From positions 15,382 through 79,381 of the forward strand of contig NZ_JAPQNT010000013.1 of assembly GCF_028867965.1 (NCBI RefSeq): a stretch of DNA of 64,000 nt, given 5' to 3'. Source of the stretch: Flavobacterium sp. SUN046. Lineage in GTDB: Bacteria; Bacteroidota; Bacteroidia; Flavobacteriales; Flavobacteriaceae. Under the pieces are notes generated by a model, which made no database searches, had not been told where the DNA came from, and was given only the letters and a program-made list of their open reading frames with translations. Below are positions 46,332 through 54,746 of the stretch, piece after piece. The position numbers were made by a program, and so were the translations under genes. Position 1 is the stretch's first letter; every line of letters begins with the position of its first letter.

Positions 46332-49300
46332 TATCGTGGATTTCCAATGTAATTGTTAACTTCAATTTTTATGTAAGAATAGTTGAAATGACCATTGACT
46401 TTTTGCAATTGAGCTTCTTCTTGTTGCACATTTCTTTTTGGAATTACGACTCTTGCAAGTTCCGCCGATTTCAATCCGTTTACAAAACAATTTTCTGTAG
46501 ATGATTTTATAATAATTGGTTTGAAAAGCGAAGCCAATTTATAAGTAAAATATTGTTTGCGTTGAATGCGAACGCCTTCTTTTATAAACTGATGATCTAC
46601 ATAAATTAATTCTTTTTTATCATTGTAATACGATATCAAAAGTTGCGGAATGGTTACTTCTTGAATTCCATTATTGAATAATGTACCTTTAATTTCGGTT
46701 GTGCTTATTGATAAATCTGAAATTGAAACACCATTATATAAATCGGTTGTGGCAACATTACCAGCACTTTGAATGTCAAAAGTAACTGGTGAATTTTTCA
46801 ATTTTTTAGGTGTAAATTCATTCGGATTGAAAGTTGTAGGTTTCACATCAGTCGATTTTAACCATGCAATATCTTCAAAATTCACTTTAAAACTTGTTAT
46901 TTCTTTTGGCATCAATTTATGTTTGATATCGTATTTAGCATTAAAACTAGCTAAAGCTTTGTCGTTTTTATCATATAAAGTTGCTTTTAAAACTACATCG
47001 GCAGGCACATTATCAATATTTTGAACTTCACCAACTACCACATATTGACTGTCTATATGAATTAATCGCGCAGATATGATTTCCAAATCAGGTTGACGCA
47101 TGATGTCTTCGTGATAGGTCTGTTGCGTAGATATTTTTCGTCGTCCTTGTTTAAAATAGGAGTTAATATTGTCTGAAATAAATTCATCTGGTGGAATATC
47201 AGCATCTTTTTTATCAGGAATAATAAACCATTTTCCATTAATTTTTTGAACTTGATGCGTGTACGTTTTTTCAATAAGTTCCAAAGGAGTAACCCATTTG
47301 GTAATAGCAATTACTTTGGCTTTATCTTTAGTTTGATTTACAATTTTGGTTTCTATGGCGTCTAACTTTGCGTAGGAATTTAAAACACCATCAGATACTG
47401 AAATTTCTAATAAAAATTGTGAAATTGGATATTCTTTATTAGGAACAACTAACGAATATGCTTTATCATAATATTTAAAATCCAAAGCATCATAGTAAGA
47501 TTTTACTGCATTTTCGGGACTTATTTGTGTAGCATTTTTTATGTAAATCCGATAAACTCCAAAACTGATAATTAGTAATAATATTCCAGCCCAAATATGA
47601 AGCAGCTTTATCATTCGCTTAGGAAAATTGGAATAGACAATATTATGTTTTTGAAAATCGGGTATTTGAAGCGGTTTTATTTTTAAGGCTTGTAGCCAAA
47701 TCATTTGAATATTTAAAACAAAAGCAATTAATATGGTTAACATTGGAATTATGCCCCACATTAATTTTAAATAAGTTGGTACTTCATCTCTTGGGAGAAT
47801 TTTAGATAAAGGTTGCACATTTAGTTTTTCCCAAACCATGATGCCGTTTTCCAATTGCGATAATCGATGCCAACCACAGAAATAAAGAATAGGATCATAG
47901 AACTTATCGTTAGAAAAAACATATTTCAAATTGTATTTTTCAGGAACGGTTAAAAATTGTTGCAATGAACCAATGCCTTCCAATCCTCGAAATTTAGAAT
48001 TTTCTAATCGTTCTACAGCACGTGAAGTTAATTCTGGTAATCGCCTTGCCGAATGATAATTTCCATCGACAGTCATTGCTTTTGTTTGTGTAGATAAATA
48101 CGCCATTTGATCGCCAAAACCTAGTGGTAGAAAACGCCAATGATCGTGTTGGTCTTGATTTAAGAAATTAACAATAGGTAAAAAATTAATTTTTTGTGGT
48201 TGCAATGGTCTAAAATATCCCAATGTTATTGTGAATACTGCAAACAATAAAAAGCTACCTGCAAACAATCCGCCAATAATTCTGTGGTAAACGGTTCCAA
48301 ATCGATTTTGTAATGCAGTTTTTAAATCGCCTTCAACTAGTCGATATACGAATTCGCCAAACATTGGCAAACTCATTATCGATGCCCAAAGTGTAAATCT
48401 ATCTAATGTTAATATGTTAAAAGCGTTTGAACCTAAAATAATTATCGGAATAGGTGTAGTTCCACCAGTTCCTAAAATCGTTAATAAGGTTAAAGACAAT
48501 CCGAAGAAAATGTATCTTTTGGTAAAATATCTATAAAAAATGTATGGCAAAATAAACAATAAAATTCCCCAAGGAATCAAGAAAAACATCAGTCCAGATG
48601 AAGTTACATGTAAAAAATTATCGCGACTTCCGTGCGGAATTGGAACTTGAGTAATAGGATTAGCTTTAGAATTTATCCAATAAGGAAGTATGCAAAACAC
48701 CAATAAAAAAACAGCACTTCCGCAAAAAAGTATGATTCTTTTTAATAAAGAAAGAAATGTTTTGTAGAATATTTTGAATGTGATTTCTTTAAATGAATTT
48801 ACTTGTTCTCTTGCAGTATCCATTATTATCATACCGATTAATGGCGATATAAAGAAAACCATACCAAATAAAGGAGTTACATGATGTGAACAAACCGTTA
48901 CTGCCATTAAGGAAACAGAAGTAAAATAATATTTCTTTTTCCCAGTTTTAATGAAAAGGTAAATTTCTGGCATAGCGTGCATCAAAACCGAAATTCCGAT
49001 AATGCTTGGAAGTTGACCAAAAATGTGCAAAGTTTCGACAAATGAGGACGAAACAACTGCTAAAATAGAAGCGTATCCTGCTACAGTTCGATCTCCAGTT
49101 ATTAAATGAGAAAATCTAAAAACACCTGTAATAAAAAGTAGAATTCCAACAAGGGCTACGGTAAACATTCCAAATTTTAATCCACCAATTAAGGAAAGTA
49201 AACCAATTGCTTGATGTACTAATGGTGGATAACTCATTACGTTAAAGCCGGTATACCAGCTATAATTCCATGGTTCAAACCAACTATGAGCATAATGATT

Positions 49301-49423
49301 TCCGAAAAACATATGAATTAAAGCGTCGTAAGTATTTTCTAAAGTAAAGAAAATAGCGCTTCCATGGAAGGTTAATCCAAATAGTAGTGCTACAATTAAA
49401 TATTTGTTAGAAGTTTCTTTCAC
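46331..49423 (-). CDS. Polytopic GT-C-like membrane protein, putative polysaccharide synthase
   Basis: A 1030-residue protein. Residues 1-420 have about 11 TM helices. The first periplasmic loop (LENTYDALIHMFFGNHYAHS) holds an acidic residue where GT-C enzymes place their catalytic Asp, and SYPPLVHQAIGLLS follows. This fits the 6-pyruvoyl-tetrahydropterin-synthase-related membrane family (GT-C-like). Further TMs lie near 560 and 620. The C-terminal 380 residues are periplasmic, with an NTF2-like part (ENAVKSYYDALDFKYYDKAY) and an FxLYD-like Ig domain (YVVVGEVQNIDNVPADVVLK). It is first of the minus-strand trio and divergent from the REC-GT2 gene over array B. The polymerase role is inferred. 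Confidence 0.7.
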   Translation of the reverse strand: MKETSNKYLIVALLFGLTFHGSAIFFTLENTYDALIHMFFGNHYAHSWFEPWNYSWYTGFNVMSYPPLVHQAIGLLSLIGGLKFGMFTVALVGILLFITGVFRFSHLITGDRTVAGYASILAVVSSSFVETLHIFGQLPSIIGISVLMHAMPEIYLFIKTGKKKYYFTSVSLMAVTVCSHHVTPLFGMVFFISPLIGMIIMDTAREQVNSFKEITFKIFYKTFLSLLKRIILFCGSAVFLLVFCILPYWINSKANPITQVPIPHGSRDNFLHVTSSGLMFFLIPWGILLFILPYIFYRYFTKRYIFFGLSLTLLTILGTGGTTPIPIIILGSNAFNILTLDRFTLWASIMSLPMFGEFVYRLVEGDLKTALQNRFGTVYHRIIGGLFAGSFLLFAVFTITLGYFRPLQPQKINFLPIVNFLNQDQHDHWRFLPLGFGDQMAYLSTQTKAMTVDGNYHSARRLPELTSRAVERLENSKFRGLEGIGSLQQFLTVPEKYNLKYVFSNDKFYDPILYFCGWHRLSQLENGIMVWEKLNVQPLSKILPRDEVPTYLKLMWGIIPMLTILIAFVLNIQMIWLQALKIKPLQIPDFQKHNIVYSNFPKRMIKLLHIWAGILLLIISFGVYRIYIKNATQISPENAVKSYYDALDFKYYDKAYSLVVPNKEYPISQFLLEISVSDGVLNSYAKLDAIETKIVNQTKDKAKVIAITKWVTPLELIEKTYTHQVQKINGKWFIIPDKKDADIPPDEFISDNINSYFKQGRRKISTQQTYHEDIMRQPDLEIISARLIHIDSQYVVVGEVQNIDNVPADVVLKATLYDKNDKALASFNAKYDIKHKLMPKEITSFKVNFEDIAWLKSTDVKPTTFNPNEFTPKKLKNSPVTFDIQSAGNVATTDLYNGVSISDLSISTTEIKGTLFNNGIQEVTIPQLLISYYNDKKELIYVDHQFIKEGVRIQRKQYFTYKLASLFKPIIIKSSTENCFVNGLKSAELARVVIPKRNVQQEEAQLQKVNGHFNYSYIKIEVNNYIGNPR

Positions 49424-49486
49424 TTACAACTTATGCTTTATATACATGTTGTAAATATAGTAATATACTTTATATAGAAGAAAATA

Positions 49487-49575
49487 ATAAGTCTATACAA
49501 ATAAACCATTCGTCGATACAACTGTGTATTTTCATCTAAAAGCTAATTATCAACTTGATAACTAAGCTATATTTG
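49487..49575 (+). promoter_or_regulatory. Array B: half-sites and -7 box between the two polysaccharide operons
   Basis: Half-sites ATAAGTCTA (49487), ATTCGTCGA (49508) and TTTCATCTA (49530) are spaced 21 and 22 bp and lie 81, 60 and 38 nt upstream of TATATTTG (49568-49575). The extended site CCATTCGTCGATAC matches array A. On the minus strand TATATTTA (49459-49452) could start the divergent operon. Confidence 0.7.
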
Positions 49576-49600
49576 CAGAGGAAAAAAACAAAAACAAAAA

Positions 49601-50782
49601 ATGAAAACAATATTAATCGTAGACGATCAACAACTAGTATTACTTTCTCTTGAAAAATGTTTAAACGATTTTGGATATCGAGTAGTAACTTCTAATAATG
49701 TTTTTGATGCAATTTCAAAATATGATCAGCATAATCCAGATCTAGTAATCGTTGACATTAATATGCCTGTTTTACCAACTAGTGATAGTTCTACTTTACC
49801 ACTTGGTGTAAATGAAAAAGCATCTGGACTAGAAATAATAAAATACATAAAAACTATAAAGCAACATGAAACTCCTGTTATGATTTTATCAGGAAATACT
49901 GATGAAGATGTTATTGAAAAAGGATTTTCACTTGGAGCTCAAGATTATATGAAAAAACCATTAAGTTTAAATGAAATTGGTTTAAGAGTAAAACGACTAA
50001 TTGGAGCTAGTAATATTAGATATAATGCTGATAAAAATAGATACATTCAAAACAAAGTAGTTGGAATTGTGATTCCTTGTTATAATGAAGCAAGTAGATT
50101 ATCAAGTGATGAATTTAAAACTTTTGTAACTAAAAATTTAGGATATCATTTGTGTTTTGTTAATGATGGAAGTAAAGACAATACATTAGAACTTTTGTAT
50201 GATTTGAAAAAAAATTATGAAGGTAGAATTAGTGTTTATGATTGCCCAAAAAATGGTGGAAAAGCAGAAGCAGTTCGCTTAGGTATGTTGCACTTAGCTA
50301 AAGAATATCAATTTGATTACATTGGGTTTTTAGATGCTGATTTATCAACAAATTTAGACGATTTTAATGAACTGGTTGAAACCATTTATAATTCAGATTT
50401 CAAAGTTGTTAGTGGTTCTAGAATTCCGAGAATGGGAGCCGAAATCACCAAAGAATCCTCAAGAGCAATTATCAGTAAAACAGTGAACTATATTATTAGA
50501 AAAACATTAGGAATGAATTTTAAAGACACACAATGTGGAGCAAAAATCATGACTAAAGAAATAATTGAAAAAACGTTTCAAAAGAAATTTTTAACTAAAT
50601 GGTTGTTTGATGTTGAAATTTTTATGCGAATGAAAAAAGTATATGGAAAAGAAAATGCTGAAAAATTCATTTGCGAAAAACCGTTAAATCGCTGGATTCA
50701 CATGGATGGCTCTAAATTATCATTCAAAGATTCATTTAAAATCATTGGTCAAATTGGTCAAATAGCATTTTATTACAGATAA
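49601..50782 (+). CDS. Receiver domain fused to family 2 glycosyltransferase (REC-GT2), copy 1
   Basis: A 393-residue soluble fusion. Residues 1-140 are a receiver domain: IVDDQ (6-10), phospho-acceptor Asp52 in VDINMP, YMKKPLS. An insert of about 15 residues (LPTSDSSTLPLGVNE) follows the phosphorylation site. Residues about 150-393 are an ALG5/DPM1-type GT2 with VIPCYNEASRL, VNDGSKDNT, GFLDADLSTN, SGSRIPRMG and KDTQCGAKIM. That subfamily charges polyprenol phosphate with a sugar. There are no TM helices. Phosphorylation probably gates sugar-lipid synthesis. It is first gene of the plus-strand operon, with 53467-54642 as its paralogue. Confidence 0.9.
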   Translation: MKTILIVDDQQLVLLSLEKCLNDFGYRVVTSNNVFDAISKYDQHNPDLVIVDINMPVLPTSDSSTLPLGVNEKASGLEIIKYIKTIKQHETPVMILSGNTDEDVIEKGFSLGAQDYMKKPLSLNEIGLRVKRLIGASNIRYNADKNRYIQNKVVGIVIPCYNEASRLSSDEFKTFVTKNLGYHLCFVNDGSKDNTLELLYDLKKNYEGRISVYDCPKNGGKAEAVRLGMLHLAKEYQFDYIGFLDADLSTNLDDFNELVETIYNSDFKVVSGSRIPRMGAEITKESSRAIISKTVNYIIRKTLGMNFKDTQCGAKIMTKEIIEKTFQKKFLTKWLFDVEIFMRMKKVYGKENAEKFICEKPLNRWIHMDGSKLSFKDSFKIIGQIGQIAFYYR

Positions 50783-50893
50783 AATAATTTCTTAACAATT
50801 TTTTAGTTTTTTTTTAAAACTGTTATATTTATTTAAGTTTTTTTTTAAATTATTTTAGATAAATTAGGGAATACTTATTAAAAAATAATATTA

Positions 50894-50901
50894 TATATTT
50901 G
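50894..50901 (+). promoter_or_regulatory. Possible -7 box before the flippase gene
   Basis: TATATTTG in the AT-rich 166-bp gap between the first REC-GT2 gene and the flippase gene. No TTG is found at -33. The gap otherwise shows only A/T runs. Confidence 0.35.
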
Positions 50902-50948
50902 GATGAAAAATATAGATTTAGCATAATTATAATTAAAAAAAAACTAAA

Positions 50949-52196
50949 TTGGTTTTAAAACTCAAGCATTTTTATACTAAAATAAGTCAAGAACAGTTTT
51001 TTATGCTGACAATTTTGTTTGTCAACGGTGGAAATTATCTATACAACCTACTTTTAGGAAGGATACTTGGTCCATCTCAATTTGCTGACGCTGCAATTTT
51101 AATCACTTTACTTTTAGTTTTGTCTTTTGTTGGAATGACTTTTCAAGTTACTACTGCAAAATATGCTGTTTTGTTTGAAGGCACGAAATTGCATCTATTC
51201 TTAAAATTCATTTTCAAATATGCAGTACTATTTGGATTGTTATTTGGTTGTCTTGTAATTGCTTTCAATCACCAATTACAAGAAGTTTTTAAAACCAAAA
51301 CATCATTAATGTTTGTAGTTTTTGGTTTGGGACTACCACTATATTTCATAATGAGCATCAATCGAGGTTTGTATCAAGGTAAAAACGATTTGAAAAATTT
51401 ATCAAAAACCTACTATTTTGAAATGTTATGTCGTTTAGTTTTAACCATTTCATTGATTTACATTTTACCGCAAATCCAATCTTCAATAATTATTGCAATT
51501 GGTATTTTGGTTTCTTTTGTTTTTGGATTAATTCCCTTTCAAAAATCTATTGTTTCTAAAAACGAAAATGTAGAAAATGAAAATTTATATACAAAACCAA
51601 TTCTTACATTTTTTGCGCTAACTGCTTTTTATGAACTAACACAAATCATAATCAACAACAGCGATATTATGTTGGTTAAACACTATTTTGACAACGAACA
51701 AGCAGGATTATATGCTTCTTTAGCACTAATTGGAAGAGTTGTATATTTCGTTGCATGGATGTTTGTAATGCTACTTTTGCCTAAAGTAATTCAGCTAAAA
51801 AAAGATGGCGTTGACACACTACCAATTCTTTTAAAATACGTTTTATATATTGTTTGCCTATCAACAATAATTGTTTTAGGAGCATTTTTATTCCCAGAAC
51901 TTGTTGTTCGAATAATGTTTGGTGAAAAGTATTTACCAATTGCTTTCTTGCTATGGAAATACGCTTTGGCTACTTCAATTTTTGCTGTAGCTAATATTTT
52001 TGCCTACTATTTCCTTTCAATCAATAAATATGTACCAGTAATAATTTCGGCATTTTTAGGATTGACTCAAATAATATTAATAGTTTTATACCACAATTCA
52101 TTGGAACAAGTTGTTGTTATGCAAATAATTGCAATGATCGTATTATTAGTATTTCAATTGAGTTTTTTCTTTTTCAACAACAATAAAAAAGTATAA
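50949..52196 (+). CDS. Polysaccharide flippase (Wzx/MOP superfamily)
   Basis: A 415-residue membrane protein with about 12 TM helices. The N-terminus (LTILFVNGGNYLYNLLLGRI, then LGPSQFADAAILITLLLVLS) and FETAQYEL-like region in helix 7 (FYELTQIIINNSDIMLVKHY) are typical of the oligosaccharide flippase family. The start is assigned at TTG 50949; the alternative ATG at 51003 would shorten it by 18 residues and begin within the first helix. It probably flips the lipid-linked repeat unit whose first sugar may be loaded by the REC-GT2 enzymes. Confidence 0.88.
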   Translation: MVLKLKHFYTKISQEQFFMLTILFVNGGNYLYNLLLGRILGPSQFADAAILITLLLVLSFVGMTFQVTTAKYAVLFEGTKLHLFLKFIFKYAVLFGLLFGCLVIAFNHQLQEVFKTKTSLMFVVFGLGLPLYFIMSINRGLYQGKNDLKNLSKTYYFEMLCRLVLTISLIYILPQIQSSIIIAIGILVSFVFGLIPFQKSIVSKNENVENENLYTKPILTFFALTAFYELTQIIINNSDIMLVKHYFDNEQAGLYASLALIGRVVYFVAWMFVMLLLPKVIQLKKDGVDTLPILLKYVLYIVCLSTIIVLGAFLFPELVVRIMFGEKYLPIAFLLWKYALATSIFAVANIFAYYFLSINKYVPVIISAFLGLTQIILIVLYHNSLEQVVVMQIIAMIVLLVFQLSFFFFNNNKKV

Positions 52197-52297
52197 TTTA
52201 TATATGAAATCGCTATTAATAACTGTTTGTTGCAAACAAACGCCAATGATGAAAAAGCGATACCATGTGTTACCGATAAAAAATAAAATTTGAACAT

Positions 52298-53464
52298 ATG
52301 AAAGTAGCTGTAGTAACTGCATTTCCGCCAAGCAAAGTAACCTTAAATGAATATGGATATCATTTGGTTAAAAACTTTGTTCAAAATCCTGAAATATCCG
52401 AATTAGTTTTATTATCCGATAAAACCATAGAGCCAAAACAATTGGATTTTGATAACAAAGAAAAAGTAAAAGTAAAAGATTGTTGGGAATTCAATAGTTA
52501 CACCTCTATTTTTTCAATTTTTAAAGCAGTTCGTCAAGAAAAACCAGATGCAATCCTTTTTAATCTTCAATTTGTGAAATTTGGAGATAAGAAAATTCCA
52601 TCGGCATTAGGATTATTATTACCAATGATTTTGAGAATTTTTGGATATAAAACGGTTGTTTTACTTCATAATATTCTAGAACAAGTCGATTTGGAAAAAG
52701 CCGGATTTACCGAAAGTAAATTGATGCAGTCTATTTATAATTTTATTGGAACCAGTATTACTAGATGTATTTTGAAAGCCAATAAAGTGGCAGTAACAAT
52801 TCATAAATATGTAGCTGTTTTAAATGCTAAATATCACACTACGAATGTTGTCTTAATTCCACACGGAACTTTTGAATCAGTAAAAAATCCAAATTTCGAA
52901 CCCAAATCTGGACCAAAACAAATTATGGCGTTTGGAAAATTTGGAACATATAAAAAAGTCGAGATTTTGATAGAAGCTGTCGAAATTGTTAGAAAAACAA
53001 ATCCAGAAAAATTAGAAATAGTAATAGCTGGAACAGATAGTCCAAATACACCTGGTTATTTAGATGGTGTTCAAGAAAAATATAAAAATGTTGAAGGTGT
53101 GATTTTCACTGGATATGTAGAAGAAAATGATGTTGAACGTATTTTTACCGACAGCACAATTGTTGTGTTTCCTTATACATCAACAACCGGAAGTTCTGGA
53201 GTTTTGCACCAAGCTGGCAGTTACGGAAAAGCAGTTATTATGCCAGATTTGGGCGATTTAGCTTTACTAATAAAAGATGAAGGTTATAAAGGTGAATTTT
53301 TCGACCCAGAAAGTGCTCAATCGTTAGCACTTGCTATTGACAAAATTATATCAAATGATACCTATCGCAGAGAATTAGCAATGACAAATTTTGAAGCTGC
53401 AAGTGCACTTTCAATGGATAAAATTATCACAATGTATGTAGACTGTTTTAAATCAATACAATAA
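52298..53464 (+). CDS. Family 4 glycosyltransferase
   Basis: A 388-residue GT-B enzyme. The N-terminal Rossmann half has VVTAFPPSKVTLNEYGYHLV and VVLLHNILEQVDLEKAG. The C-terminal half has IMAFGKFGTYKKVEILIEAV (donor site start), VIFTGYVEENDVERIFTDS and FPYTSTTGSSGVLHQAGSYG, the conserved E-x7-E region being replaced by a GSSGVLHQA loop. No TM segments. It is between the flippase and the second REC-GT2 gene, whose start follows by 2 bp. The acceptor is probably the lipid-linked intermediate of this locus. Confidence 0.88.
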   Translation: MKVAVVTAFPPSKVTLNEYGYHLVKNFVQNPEISELVLLSDKTIEPKQLDFDNKEKVKVKDCWEFNSYTSIFSIFKAVRQEKPDAILFNLQFVKFGDKKIPSALGLLLPMILRIFGYKTVVLLHNILEQVDLEKAGFTESKLMQSIYNFIGTSITRCILKANKVAVTIHKYVAVLNAKYHTTNVVLIPHGTFESVKNPNFEPKSGPKQIMAFGKFGTYKKVEILIEAVEIVRKTNPEKLEIVIAGTDSPNTPGYLDGVQEKYKNVEGVIFTGYVEENDVERIFTDSTIVVFPYTSTTGSSGVLHQAGSYGKAVIMPDLGDLALLIKDEGYKGEFFDPESAQSLALAIDKIISNDTYRRELAMTNFEAASALSMDKIITMYVDCFKSIQ

Positions 53465-53466
53465 AT

Positions 53467-54642
53467 ATGAAAAAAATTCTAATAATTGATGATCAGCAAT
53501 TGGTTTTGTTGTCTTTAGAGAAATCGCTATCCGATTTAGGTTACCAAGTTGTGAGTGCAAATACTATTGCTGATGCAATTGACAAATACGATCATGATAA
53601 TCCAGACTTAGTAATTGTTGATATTAATATGTCAAGTGATTCAGATGAAGTAGCATCAAATGAATTTTTATCGGGTTTGGAAGTTGTAAAGCACATCAAA
53701 TTAGTCAAAAAAGACAAAACTCCAGTTATGGTTTTATCTGGAAATACCGATGAAGATATCATTACAAAAGGCTTTGATTTGGGAATTGACGATTATATGA
53801 AAAAACCGTTAAGCTTAAACGAAATTAGTGCTAGAGTGAAACGATTAATAGGATCAAATGTTGATGCAATAGTCAATGAAAAATCAAACACTAAACAACA
53901 ATTTATCCAAAACAAATGTATAGGTGTCGTAATTCCGTGTTATAATGAAGAAACACGAATATCAAGTCAAGAATTTATTGACTTTGCAGACCAAAATTTA
54001 GGTTATCATTTGTGTTTTGTAAACGATGGAAGTAAGGACAAAACATTAGAGGTTTTAGAAGCATTGCGAAAGGGAAAAGAAGATTACATTAGCATTTACG
54101 ATTGTGAGAAGAATGGAGGTAAAGCCGAAGCTGTTCGACTTGGAATGTTGCATTTAGCCAAACAAAGTCAATTTGATTATATTGGATTTTTAGATGCTGA
54201 TTTATCAACTAATTTTGATGATTTTCAAGATTTGGCTGATACTATTTATAATTCTAAATACAAATTAGTTTTTGGTTCAAGAATTTCTAGAATGGGTGCC
54301 GATATTACTAAAGAATCTGCAAGGGCAATTATTAGTAAAACTATAAATTTTATCATCAGAAAAATTCTAGGAATGGAAATTAATGACACACAATGTGGTG
54401 CCAAAATAATGACAAAAGAAATAATTGAAAAAACATTAAACGAAAAATTCATCACCAAATGGATCTTTGATGTTGAGATTTTCATGAGAATGAAAAAAAT
54501 ATATGGAACCAAACAAACACAAGAATTAATTTTAGAAAAACCTTTAAATCGATGGATTCACGCTGACGGATCTAAATTATCAATGAAAGATTCTATAAAA
54601 ATTGTTGGGCAATTGGCACAAATAGCGTTGCATTACAGATAA
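53467..54642 (+). CDS. Receiver domain fused to family 2 glycosyltransferase (REC-GT2), copy 2
   Basis: A 391-residue paralogue of the 49601 product. The receiver domain has IDDQQLVLLSLEKSL, phospho-acceptor Asp52 in VDINMS and DYMKKPLSLNE, with a different insert after the acceptor site (SSDSDEVASNEF). The GT2 domain has VIPCYNEETRIS, FVNDGSKDKT, FLDADLSTN, FGSRISRMG and NDTQCGAKIM, so all catalytic motifs are kept. The GT2 halves are more alike than the inserts after the phosphorylation site. It is last gene of the operon, followed by a terminator. The two copies may form a heterodimer or respond to different phosphodonors (inference). Confidence 0.9.
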   Translation: MKKILIIDDQQLVLLSLEKSLSDLGYQVVSANTIADAIDKYDHDNPDLVIVDINMSSDSDEVASNEFLSGLEVVKHIKLVKKDKTPVMVLSGNTDEDIITKGFDLGIDDYMKKPLSLNEISARVKRLIGSNVDAIVNEKSNTKQQFIQNKCIGVVIPCYNEETRISSQEFIDFADQNLGYHLCFVNDGSKDKTLEVLEALRKGKEDYISIYDCEKNGGKAEAVRLGMLHLAKQSQFDYIGFLDADLSTNFDDFQDLADTIYNSKYKLVFGSRISRMGADITKESARAIISKTINFIIRKILGMEINDTQCGAKIMTKEIIEKTLNEKFITKWIFDVEIFMRMKKIYGTKQTQELILEKPLNRWIHADGSKLSMKDSIKIVGQLAQIALHYR

Positions 54643-54668
54643 AAATAATAATAAAATTTAAACATAAG

Positions 54669-54704
54669 AAAACCGATAGTTGTAGTATGCTATCGGTTTT
54701 TTAT
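54669..54704 (+). terminator. Rho-independent terminator of the polysaccharide operon
   Basis: AAACCGATAG pairs with CTATCGGTTT around a 10-nt loop and is followed by Ts. Confidence 0.93.
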
Positions 54705-54746
54705 TTTTTTATAATATGTAAAAATCTCTTTGATTTTGAAGCAAAA

